A stretch of DNA of 64,000 nucleotides, taken from contig NZ_BQYI01000001.1 of assembly GCF_027923405.1 (NCBI RefSeq), positions 552,501 through 616,500 of the forward strand, written 5' to 3'. Below are positions 34,175-41,925 of the stretch, in pieces. The DNA is from Paenibacillus sp. YYML68. GTDB lineage: Bacteria > Bacillota > Bacilli > Paenibacillales > NBRC-103111. A program made the position numbers and the translations under genes. Within the stretch, counting starts at the first letter, position 1. Each line of letters begins with the position of its first letter. Below the pieces are notes generated by a model, which was given only the letters and a program-made list of their open reading frames with translations, was not told the DNA's origin and searched no databases.

Positions 34175-35980
34175 GTGATGAAGCACTATGATAAAGGGAC
34201 GCTGCGGCTGATTGGCTTTGCCAGTCTCGTCATTATGTTCTCGATGCTGCTGATCGGCGCCATTGTCAATGGGTTCACGGAGAATGGGGTCGTCCGCAAG
34301 CTGAAGGAGAAGGATCTTCCGAGCATCGCACAAGGGATGGCGGCCAAGGTCGATGGTCGTATCGAGCGGGCGAAGGAGACGTCGCTCGTGCTGGCGGCTG
34401 ATCCCGATGTCAAGGAATGGCTGCTCGCGGGTGAGCCATCGGATGAGCGTCAGCGGAAGGCGCTGCAGCGGCTGAGTGGATATGTTCAGCAACTCGGCTA
34501 TAGCAGCTCGTTCATCGTCAGTGCAGGCACAGGTAACTATTGGGGGGAGAACGGCGGCTTGCTCGGCAAGGTGAGCCGGGACGAGCCAGCTGACCAATGG
34601 TTCTACCGCTTCCTCAGCTCTGGAGAGCCACTGCAGGTCAATCTGGACTATAACAAGGAGCGGCAGGAGACGTTCGTCTTCACGAATGCGCTCATGATGG
34701 ATGAGGCTCGTCCGCTGGCGGTTGTAGGCGTTGGGATGAGTCTCGTGGACCTCGCGGAGGAGTTCCGCCAGTTCAAGTATGGACAGACGAGCAGGCTATG
34801 GCTCATCAACGAAGAGGGATTCGTCATGCTGTCTGATCGGACGGACGATTACGGCAAGAATGTAACGGACTGGCTGGAGCCGAGCTTGACGGGAGTGTTG
34901 CTTGCATCCGGTAATCCAGCGCTGCAGACGTTCGAGCTTGAGGCTGCAGGGGGCGCCTTGACGGATCTGATCAGCTATCCGCTAGCTTCAACGAACTTGC
35001 GATTGCTGTTCCAGATTGAGCGGCAGGAGACGGTATCGTTCCTGAACCGGATTCAGCTGAACACGGTTGGGGTGGCTCTGATCTCGTTCGTGCTCATTCT
35101 GTTCCTGTTCTATTACGTCTCGCATCGATTGGTGAATCCGTTCGAGCGGGCGCTCCAGCTGAACGAGCAGCTGGAACGCAAGGTGCAGGCGCGCACCCGG
35201 GAGCTAGCCGAGCATAATGCGAAGCTGACCGACAGCATTGACTATGCGAGGCGTATTCAGGAGTCGCTGCTGCAGGGGGCGAAGGAGTTGCCCGGTACCG
35301 TGAAGGAGCACGTGCTCATCTACAAGCCACGAGACGGCGTCGGCGGCGACTTCCATTGGACGAAGCAGGTAGAGGGCGGCACGCTCATTGCGGTGGGCGA
35401 CTGCACAGGTCACGGAGTGCCTGGGGCGCTCATGACGATGCTCGCCGTATCTCTGCTCGATCGTGTATCCGAGCAGGGAGATGGCCGCCAGCCTGCGCAG
35501 CTGCTTAGTCAGATGAACGTGCTCGTGAAGCAGCTGCTGCATCAGTCGGACGCGCAAGGGATGACTGATGACGGACTGGACTTGGGACTGTGCTTTGTCG
35601 CTGAGGATGGCCATCTGCTGCGCTACGCAGGGGCCAAGTGCTCGCTATACGTGCGCGAGGGGGACGGTATTCAAGTGCTGCGCGGCGAGCGCAGAGCGAT
35701 CGGGTATCGCCGGACGCCTGCGGACTATCCGTTCCGCGATGAGGAGCTGCAGCTGTTGCCCGGCACCGTCTGCTATATGGCCACCGATGGATTCTTCGAC
35801 CAGAACGGTGGCGAGAAGGGGCTTCCCTTCGGCAAGAAGCGGTTCATGGAGACGCTCGAGCGTGTCGGCGGTCTGTCGCTTCAAGAGCAGAGCGACACGC
35901 TGTGGCGGGAGCTTGTTCGCTACATGGGCGAGGAGGAGCAGCGGGACGATGTGACGCTGCTTGCGTTTCGGGCTTCGTGA
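34175..35980 (+). CDS. siaA: SiaA-like membrane PP2C/SpoIIE phosphatase
   Basis: A 601-residue receptor phosphatase. Membrane helix 1 at about residues 10-32, an extracytoplasmic sensing domain of about 260 residues (Cache-like by size and SLVDLAEEFRQFK, LWLINEEGFVMLS), helix 2 at about 295-315, a coiled-coil linker (LEQLERKVQARTRELAEHN-type), and a SpoIIE-type PP2C domain from about 370. Metal-binding acids are present in GVGGDFHW, AVGDCTGHGVPGALMT, YMATDGFFDQ and QRDDVTLLAF. It should remove phosphate from SiaC in response to an outside signal. GTG at 34175 lies 8 bp after GAGG and 3 bp after the siaC stop. Last gene of the operon. Confidence 0.88.
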   Translation: MMKHYDKGTLRLIGFASLVIMFSMLLIGAIVNGFTENGVVRKLKEKDLPSIAQGMAAKVDGRIERAKETSLVLAADPDVKEWLLAGEPSDERQRKALQRLSGYVQQLGYSSSFIVSAGTGNYWGENGGLLGKVSRDEPADQWFYRFLSSGEPLQVNLDYNKERQETFVFTNALMMDEARPLAVVGVGMSLVDLAEEFRQFKYGQTSRLWLINEEGFVMLSDRTDDYGKNVTDWLEPSLTGVLLASGNPALQTFELEAAGGALTDLISYPLASTNLRLLFQIERQETVSFLNRIQLNTVGVALISFVLILFLFYYVSHRLVNPFERALQLNEQLERKVQARTRELAEHNAKLTDSIDYARRIQESLLQGAKELPGTVKEHVLIYKPRDGVGGDFHWTKQVEGGTLIAVGDCTGHGVPGALMTMLAVSLLDRVSEQGDGRQPAQLLSQMNVLVKQLLHQSDAQGMTDDGLDLGLCFVAEDGHLLRYAGAKCSLYVREGDGIQVLRGERRAIGYRRTPADYPFRDEELQLLPGTVCYMATDGFFDQNGGEKGLPFGKKRFMETLERVGGLSLQEQSDTLWRELVRYMGEEEQRDDVTLLAFRAS

Positions 35981-36062
35981 GGTGAGTGGGGGGAGCGTAT
36001 CACAACTGACGCCAATTAAAAAAACCTTGACTAGTCCAAACTTACCACCATTAATATATGGA

Positions 36063-36827
36063 CATGACCTATGTACTTCGCGGTAAAGTCTGGTAGTTTA
36101 TCGGATGGTGCGCAACCCAAAGAACCATCCGATCATGCTCCGGCCCAAATAAGTCAATAAGTCTTGCAAACTGCTGTACATGTGTGTCACAATCGATGTA
36201 GATTGGCTGTTGCCCTTTGTGGTGTGACATGCGGACCTGACAACGAGTGTGGAAGAGGCCACGAACCATTTCGCCGTGGGTGTAGCCTTCACCACTCGTT
36301 TTTTCTTTGTTTAATTCGTATAGAGCAACGGACAGCAGCGTTTCGGCTGTAAACAATAATTCGAAGTGTGCATGGTGATGGGCTTCAGTTTCGGAATGAC
36401 ACTTCTCCAAGGCGAGCTCCTGCTTGGCCGTACGGAAAAACACCTCGATCCGCCAACACTTCACGTAAGTACGCAAGGCTTCTTCAGGTGCATCGAAGCG
36501 GTTGCTGATGAGCAGGTCTTCGTTACCCAGTCAAATTGATGCTTTTCGAGAAAGGTGAAGAAGCCTTTACACAAGTACCAGCGGTCCATCGCAACCCAAA
36601 GACGGCACGTCGCAGATTCGCGTAGCATCAAGAGCATTTGCGCACTCTCCACGGTTTAATTGTTTGAATCTCGGTTTTGTAACGCTGACATTGGAAGACC
36701 ACCTGTTATCTAGAAGATATACCTTGTGAAAAGGTATCCTTCGCAATTATTAGGTTGTTTTTCAAAAGTCAAGTGTTTTTTTGTTTTTGAGTACTACCAG
36801 TTAATTACTTCAACTGCATAGGTCATG
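36063..36827 (-). mobile_element. Internally deleted copy of the IS4-family element
   Basis: Both ends match the full element at 37985-39621: CATGACCTATG at 36063 and its inverse ending at 36827. The interior is a minus-strand copy with two deletions relative to the full IS, about 551 bp (equivalent to 38176-38726) and 319 bp (38848-39166). A one-base loss near the start codon ends translation after 11 codons. Only transposase fragments remain, the largest at 36069-36476 with the YREK region. No target duplication flanks it (ATATGGA left, TTATAAT right). It cannot encode a transposase but could be moved by the intact copy. Confidence 0.88.
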
Positions 36828-36832
36828 TTATA

Positions 36833-36934
36833 ATGACTACATTGTATAAATTTGTAATTTTAGCTGCTCCTGAATCAATTGCTGGTGGACGGCTTATTCA
36901 AGTACAACGTTTGACCGTATTATTTCCAGGGTGA
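36833..36934 (+). other. Short orphan coding fragment beside the deleted IS
   Basis: A 33-codon frame (MTTLYKFVILAAPESIAGG, then RLIQVQRLTVLFPG and stop) that is open back into the IS end, so it may be the 3' tail of a gene cut by the insertion. On the other side of the IS, 36004-36062 is also open (ends SPNLPPLIYG). Neither piece is recognisable. Confidence 0.3.
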
Positions 36935-37977
36935 TTCATGTGCATATCTTGGTTAATCAACAAGCCTGGATAATTTAAATAAGAAGGGTGGTTTGTTTAT
37001 GGAAATTGTAGACGTTCATACGTTAATAAGAGTTGTCCATGATGTGATAAATAAGCAAAAAATAACGGATATGCATACACATCTTTATCCCCCAAGCTTT
37101 GGTTCATTGTATCGTTATGGGATTGATCATGTTTTAACGTATCATTTTTTGGTAAATGAATATATGAGATGGAATGAAATATCCATAGAGGAATTCAGAG
37201 CCCTTTCTTTAGAAAAACAAGCTGATAGGATTTGGAATAAATTATTCATTAAGCAATCTCCGATTAGTGAGGGTGCTCGTGGCGTATTAACTGTGTTATC
37301 TGCCTTTGGATGTGATATGAAGTCGCGGGATTTGGATACTTATCGAAATCATATGTCTAGACAAACGCCTTTAAATCACCTTCAGAAAGTTCTAGAACTC
37401 TCAAATGTTAGTCATATTATTATGACTAATGATCCTTTTGATAATAATGAACGTCAATTTTGGTTGGAAGGAAGAAAGCCTGAAAGAGCGTATCACGCAT
37501 CTTTGCGATTAGATAAATTGATTAGATATTATGGAAATCGTATTCAGCTGCTAAGAGACTGGGGGTATTCAGTAAGTGATTCATGGGATCAACATTCTAT
37601 TGATGAGGTAAAGAGATTTTTGAGAGATTGGATTTATCTCACAAAACCAGTATATATGGGGGTTTCATTACCGCCTACTTATGAATACCCGGAGGATTCG
37701 CCTGTAAATCAAATGTTGAGGGATTGTGTGTTGCCTATTTCTTTAGAAACGGGGATTCCATTTGCATTGATGATTGGCACAAGAACAGATCCTAATCATC
37801 CATTACGAAACGGATCGTCTATTGTAGGAAAAGCTGGTATTCAATCGTTGGAAAGACTGTTTAAAGATTTTCCTCATAATCGGTTTATCGTTTCAATGCT
37901 TTCACGAGAAGATCAACATGAATTAACTGTATTGGCTAGAAAATTTAACAATTTATTAATTTTTGGATGTTGGTGGT

Positions 37978-37984
37978 TTCTAAA
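37978..37984. repeat. Left target-site duplication of the IS
   Basis: TTCTAAA immediately left of the IS end; identical to 39622-39628. Confidence 0.9.
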
Positions 37985-39621
37985 CATGACCTATGCAGTT
38001 GAAGTAATTAACTGGTAGCATCTCAATCCAAAAAAAACACTTGACTTTTGAAAAACGGCCTAATAATTGCGAAGGATACCTTTTCACGAGGTATATCTTC
38101 TAGATAACAGGTGGTTTTCCAATGTCAGCGTTACAAAAACCGAGATTCAAACAATTAAACCATGGAGAGTGCGCAGGCGCACCCATACTGAAAAGCTTGT
38201 GGGAGCGGTTTGACCTTTCCCTCCTGCTCACACAATCCGGCATGATGAAAAGAAGCGGTACTCCGTCCTGGCTCATCTGCTTTCTGTATGTGATTGGCCT
38301 TGTCAGTAACTGCTCGTCTGTCGTTCAAATGGCGAGACTGGCCGAGCAAGATGCGCTTCTTAAAGTGATGTTCCAGCCATGGAAGCTTGCTCAGTATACG
38401 ATGAGTCGGTTTCTCTCGAGCCCCTTCGCATGGACTACCTTTGGCAAAAAGCGAGTAGCAAGGCTTCAGCAGGATGAAGTCACTCGCCTGCAGGATGGGG
38501 ATGTGATCAATCTGGACGATACGCATCTAGCTCATCCTTATGCCAAGCAGCTTCCTTTTTTAAGCTGGTTGTATGACTCGTCTAAGAAGACTTATGTGTG
38601 GGCGATGAATGTGGTCGTTCTTCAGGCCGTACTTCACAGCGGACTTGAATATCCGTTGTTTTACCGCGTATGGCACAAGTCTGAGCAGAAGAACGAAGGC
38701 TTGTCAAAGATCGATTTGGCCAAGCAAATGCTCTTGATGCTACGCGAATCGGCGACCTGCCGTCTTTGGGTTGCGATGGATCGCTGGTACTTGTGTAAAG
38801 GCTTCTTCGCCTTTCTCGAAAAGCATCAATTTGACTGGGTAACAAAGGCTAAACGCAACACGGCATTATTTCGTAAGGTCATCGAGCCTTGTACGGGTAG
38901 GGAGCGGTACGTTCCTGTGACCCCGATCATGCTCATCCGGGAAGTGTACGGGCAACTGGTTGCCGAGGGTGCGTCAGGACTGGTTTCACTTGCGATTCCT
39001 GACATCTACATGAAGCAGCCGCATCCTGTAACGAACCGCAGAGGCAAGCAAGTCAACAAGCAGCGCTATGTACAAATTGCCGCTGTAGCCGCCATGCGCT
39101 TAAAGGAAGACGATTCCGAGTTGCTCGAGACGGAGGAGGAAGCCCCCGCGACTTACAAGGGTGCCTACCTGCTCATCAGCAACCGCTTCGATGCGCCTGA
39201 AGAAGCCTTGCGTACTTACGTGAAGCGTTGGCGGATCGAGGTGTTTTTCCGTACGGCCAAGCAGGAGCTAGCCTTGGAGAAGTGTCATTCCGAAACTGAA
39301 GCCCATCACCATGCACACTTCGAATTATTGTTTACGGCCGAAACGTTGCTGTCCGTTGCTCTATACGAATTAAACAAAGAAAAAACGAGTGATGAAGGCT
39401 ACACCCACGGCGAAATGGTTCGTGGCCTCTTCCACACTCGTTGTCAGGTCCGCATGTCACACCACAAAGGGCAACAGCGAATCTACATCGATTGTGACAC
39501 ACATGTACAGCAGTTTGCAAGACTTATTGATTTATTTTGGCCGGAGCATTATCGGATGGTTCTTTGGGTTGCGCATCATCCGATAAACTACCAGACCTTA
39601 CCACGAAGTGCATAGGTCATG
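37985..39621 (+). mobile_element. Complete IS4-family insertion sequence, 1637 bp
   Basis: Terminal inverted repeats start CATGACCTATGCAGTT (left) and CATGACCTATGCACTT (right, complement). A perfect 7-bp target duplication TTCTAAA flanks it. It contains one transposase gene and interrupts the amidohydrolase gene. Perfect flanks, an intact frame and clean restoration of the target frame suggest recent insertion. Confidence 0.93.
38122..39615 (+). CDS. IS4-family DDE transposase
   Basis: A 497-residue transposase that would cut and rejoin the IS ends. The first catalytic Asp is in VINLDDTHLAHP (about residue 133), the second in WVAMDRWYL (about 218), the Glu in the IS4 signature YVKRWRIEVFFRTAK, which fits Y-x2-R-x3-E-x6-K exactly (about 372-386). 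ATG 38122 follows AGGTGG at 7 bp. The frame is complete and codon use is like active genes, so it may be functional and able to mobilise the deleted copy at 36063-36827. A 7-bp duplication is on the short side for IS4 elements but is known in some subgroups. Confidence 0.93.
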   Translation: MSALQKPRFKQLNHGECAGAPILKSLWERFDLSLLLTQSGMMKRSGTPSWLICFLYVIGLVSNCSSVVQMARLAEQDALLKVMFQPWKLAQYTMSRFLSSPFAWTTFGKKRVARLQQDEVTRLQDGDVINLDDTHLAHPYAKQLPFLSWLYDSSKKTYVWAMNVVVLQAVLHSGLEYPLFYRVWHKSEQKNEGLSKIDLAKQMLLMLRESATCRLWVAMDRWYLCKGFFAFLEKHQFDWVTKAKRNTALFRKVIEPCTGRERYVPVTPIMLIREVYGQLVAEGASGLVSLAIPDIYMKQPHPVTNRRGKQVNKQRYVQIAAVAAMRLKEDDSELLETEEEAPATYKGAYLLISNRFDAPEEALRTYVKRWRIEVFFRTAKQELALEKCHSETEAHHHAHFELLFTAETLLSVALYELNKEKTSDEGYTHGEMVRGLFHTRCQVRMSHHKGQQRIYIDCDTHVQQFARLIDLFWPEHYRMVLWVAHHPINYQTLPRSA

Positions 39622-39628
39622 TTCTAAA
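39622..39628. repeat. Right target-site duplication of the IS
   Basis: TTCTAAA immediately right of the IS end; identical to 37978-37984. Confidence 0.9.
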
Positions 39629-39928
39629 TAATCCTGTTCTAATTAATGAGATTGTACGTATGCATCTGGAAATGATCGGACCTACTACTGTGCCTATGCA
39701 TTCAGATGCACAATGTATCACACACCTCATATATAAATGGAATCATCCAAAAAGACAGATTGCAGAGATATTGATTGACAAGTACAATGATATCCTTAAG
39801 ACGGGCTGGGTTATTGACAAATGCGAAATCGAACGAGATATTGCGGATCTTTTCCATCATAATTTTTGGAGGTTCGTTGAATCGTCGAAGAGGTGACAAT
39901 AACTGATGGCGATCTGCTCGATTCATGC

Positions 39929-39967
39929 AAAGACGCCGACGAAGCGCTCATGCTTCATCGGCGTCTT
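39929..39967. terminator. Hairpin between the island and the response-regulator pair
   Basis: AAGACGCCGA and TCGGCGTCTT arms with further pairing AAGC/GCTT around the loop. Convergent genes lie on each side. Confidence 0.7.
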
Positions 39968-40023
39968 GTACAATATAGTGCGAGTCCTCGTCCACTTGAA
40001 GCCCAATCCCAATCTACAAGCTC

Positions 40024-40740
40024 TCAAGCCTTGAACAAGTACCCGGCCCCGCGAATGTTAAGCAAATATTGCGGATTGGCGGCGTTCGTCTCGATTTTCT
40101 TGCGCAGACTGCTAATATGGACGAAGATCGTGCGCGTATCGCCCGCGCTGTCGCTACCCCATACTTCCTTATAGAGCTGGTCTGGAGGGAACACTTGATT
40201 GGGGTGCGTGGCCAGATGGACCAGAAGCTGCATCTCCTTCACCGTCAGCCAGATCTCTCTCTCCTCGTCACGGACGCGCAGCTGCTGCGGGTCGATCTCG
40301 AAGCCGGCGATATGGATCGTCTCCGCTGCAGGAGCATCACCTGAGGGAGCATCCTGCGGACGCACACGGGCGAGTGGAGCGCGACGTAGATTGGCGTGCA
40401 CTCGTGCGACGACGACGGCCGGGTCGAACGGCTTCTCGATATAATCGTCGCCGCCGAGCTCAAGGCCCCGTACGATGTCTCCCGAGGCCGTATTGCAGCT
40501 GATGAAGACGATCGGCACCTTCGAGTCGCTGCGAATGTGGCGGCACAACGTGTAGCCGTCCATATCGGGGAGCACGATGTCGAGCAGTACGAGGTCCGGC
40601 TGCTCCTTCCTGAAGTGGGTGAGTCCCTCCTCGCCGGTGCCGGCCTCGACGACTTGGAAGCCCTGGGCTTCCAGATATAGCTTCAGCAGCTGACGAATGT
40701 CATCGGTATCCTCGACAATTAATATTTTCTCATGGTTCAT
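40024..40740 (-). CDS. OmpR/PhoB-type response regulator
   Basis: A 238-residue two-domain regulator. Receiver: ILIVEDTDDIRQ acid cluster, phospho-acceptor Asp in LVLLDIVLPDMDG, FIS(S/C) switch residue and Lys in DDYIEKPFDP. An Ala/Pro-rich linker (DAPSGDAPAAET) leads to the winged-helix DNA-binding domain (EIWLTVKEMQLLVHLATHPN, RTIFVHISSLRKKI, IRGAGYLFKA). ATG at 40740 lies 9 bp after GAAGGAA; an in-frame GTG at 40749 is less well placed. Fourteen bases separate it from the atypical regulator upstream, so the two share a transcript. No histidine kinase is adjacent. Confidence 0.93.
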   Translation of the reverse strand: MNHEKILIVEDTDDIRQLLKLYLEAQGFQVVEAGTGEEGLTHFRKEQPDLVLLDIVLPDMDGYTLCRHIRSDSKVPIVFISCNTASGDIVRGLELGGDDYIEKPFDPAVVVARVHANLRRAPLARVRPQDAPSGDAPAAETIHIAGFEIDPQQLRVRDEEREIWLTVKEMQLLVHLATHPNQVFPPDQLYKEVWGSDSAGDTRTIFVHISSLRKKIETNAANPQYLLNIRGAGYLFKA

Positions 40741-40754
40741 AGACGACACTTCCT

Positions 40755-41495
40755 TCAGAACGTAGAACGCTTCGGCTCGAACTTATAGCCGACGCCTCGA
40801 ATATTATGAATATAAGTAGTCCGGGAAGGATGGGGCTCCAGCTTCTTCCGTAGGTTGCTGAGGTGAACGATGACCGTGCGGGTGTTGCCATTGCTCTCCA
40901 TGCCCCATACCGCCTCGTACAGCTCCTCCAGCGTATAGACGGTGCCGGGACTGCGGGCGAGGAAGCTGAGCAGCTGAATCTCCTTCGTGACGAGCGGGAG
41001 CGCTTGTCCGTCCAGCATGACCTGGAACCGAATCGGATCGATCTCCAGGCTGTCGAATATCATGACCTCCTCCTTCGGGGGAGCTGAGACGGTCAAGGAG
41101 GTCTTCCATCTCCGATTGCGGCGGAAGATTGCAGAGCGTCTCAGGTTCGCTTGCACGCGGGCGGACAGCACCTTGGGATCGAACGGCTTCACGATATAAT
41201 CGTCTGCACCAAGCTCCAGCCCATGAATGATGTCGGCGGGCTCGCCTCGGCTGCTGAGTAAGACAATCGGGACGTTGGAGTAGCTCCGAATTTCCGTTAG
41301 CGTATTCAGGCCGTCTTGAGTGTGTGCCCCAATGCCGAGAATGACCAAGTCGGGCTCCAGCTCCTCGTAGTGCAGAGCAGCATCCTTCATCGTCTGCGAG
41401 CGATGTACGTCGTACCCTTGCTGGGTTAGCTGCTCATGGACCAGCTGGAATATGTCAGGCTCTTCCTCGACGATCAGGATAGTCCGGTTCGCCAC
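40755..41495 (-). CDS. OmpR-type regulator with degenerate receiver (no phospho-acceptor Asp)
   Basis: A 246-residue relative of its downstream neighbour. The DNA-binding domain is normal (LVTKEIQLLSFLARSPGTV, RTVIVHLSNLRKKL, IRGVGYKFEP). In the receiver the expected LxxLD position reads LVILGIGAHTQDG, so Asp is replaced by Gly. The acidic pair is Glu-Glu (LIVEEEPDI). The conserved Lys (DDYIVKPFDP) and Ser remain. Such pseudo-receivers work without aspartyl phosphate, by dimerisation or ligand binding. GTG at 41495 follows AAAGGAG by 9 bp. The tandem suggests heterodimers or antagonism with the phosphorylatable partner; inferred. Confidence 0.9.
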   Translation of the reverse strand: MANRTILIVEEEPDIFQLVHEQLTQQGYDVHRSQTMKDAALHYEELEPDLVILGIGAHTQDGLNTLTEIRSYSNVPIVLLSSRGEPADIIHGLELGADDYIVKPFDPKVLSARVQANLRRSAIFRRNRRWKTSLTVSAPPKEEVMIFDSLEIDPIRFQVMLDGQALPLVTKEIQLLSFLARSPGTVYTLEELYEAVWGMESNGNTRTVIVHLSNLRKKLEPHPSRTTYIHNIRGVGYKFEPKRSTF

Positions 41496-41648
41496 GGCTA
41501 TACTCTCCTTTCCCAAGACATGCGCTTCTGGTCCGGTCGTTCTGCAGATGCTCTACAATGAGACGGTTCCTACATACTTCGCTATGATGAGTTCCGAGAA
41601 TGCCTTGTACATGTCAGTATACCACAGTCTTAGGAAAATGCGCCAAGC

Positions 41649-41680
41649 CCAAAGAGCCGCAAGCTACAGCCCGCGGCCCC
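41649..41680 (-). terminator. Terminator after the copper-amine-oxidase-like remnant
   Basis: On the minus strand GGGCCGCGGGC pairs with GCTTGCGGCTC through an 11-bp stem with G-U pairs, loop TGTA, then TTTGG. Confidence 0.55.
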
Positions 41681-41688
41681 TTCTATTC

Positions 41689-41907
41689 TTATTCTTGCGT
41701 AATCAGCACCGTTCGAGTTGCCGCATCCCAGCCCACCTCGGCTCCGAGCGCTTCGCTGACGAAGCGGACCGGCACCATCGTGCCGTTCACAAGCTCAGCG
41801 GCTTGCACGAGTGTTAACGGCTCATCGTCCTTGATGGATGAATAGATGACTACATGAATTCGGCAACGATGGATTGAGTCCTCTTTTTCAGGCAGCGTCT
41901 TCCATAA
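41689..41907 (-). pseudogene. Fragment of a copper-amine-oxidase N-terminal-like (stalk) domain
   Basis: A minus-strand open stretch without a start codon encodes AAELVNGTMVPVRFVSEALG followed by AEVGWDAATRTVLITQE and stop. This is the classic second half of the copper amine oxidase N-terminal-like domain common in secreted Paenibacillus proteins. The upstream portion, signal peptide and start are missing, so it is a remnant of a larger exported protein. Confidence 0.7.
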
Positions 41908-41925
41908 TTATTTAGGTATACCGAT

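Larger units (their letters stand above)
36999..39896 (+). pseudogene. Amidohydrolase / uronate-isomerase-like gene split by an IS
   Basis: The two exterior parts, 36999-37984 and 39629-39896, join in frame once the IS and one 7-bp repeat are removed, giving 417 residues. The join reads GCWWFLNNPVLINEIVRMH. The N-terminus ITDMHTHLYPPSF carries the HxH metal motif of the amidohydrolase superfamily. The overall look (SLYRYGIDHVLTYHFL, SEGARGVLTVLSAFG) resembles a glucuronate-isomerase-like subgroup. ATG 36999 follows AAGGGTGG. As it stands, translation stops at 38018 inside the IS, losing about 90 C-terminal residues. The gene is much more AT-rich than the flanking chromosome, suggesting acquisition by transfer. 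Substrate unknown. Confidence 0.85.

Noticed and set aside
36069-36652. Two minus-strand transposase-like frames as separate genes
   Set aside because: They are pieces of a single internally deleted IS copy with a frameshift, so are listed as one mobile element.
36063-39621. A composite transposon formed by the two IS copies
   Set aside because: The outer flanks carry no common target duplication, and the intact IS has its own perfect 7-bp duplication, so it inserted independently.
41452-41817. A 121-codon plus-strand frame between the regulators and photolyase
   Set aside because: It is antisense to a convincing minus-strand protein fragment (copper-amine-oxidase-like) and a regulator start, and its translation is low-quality.
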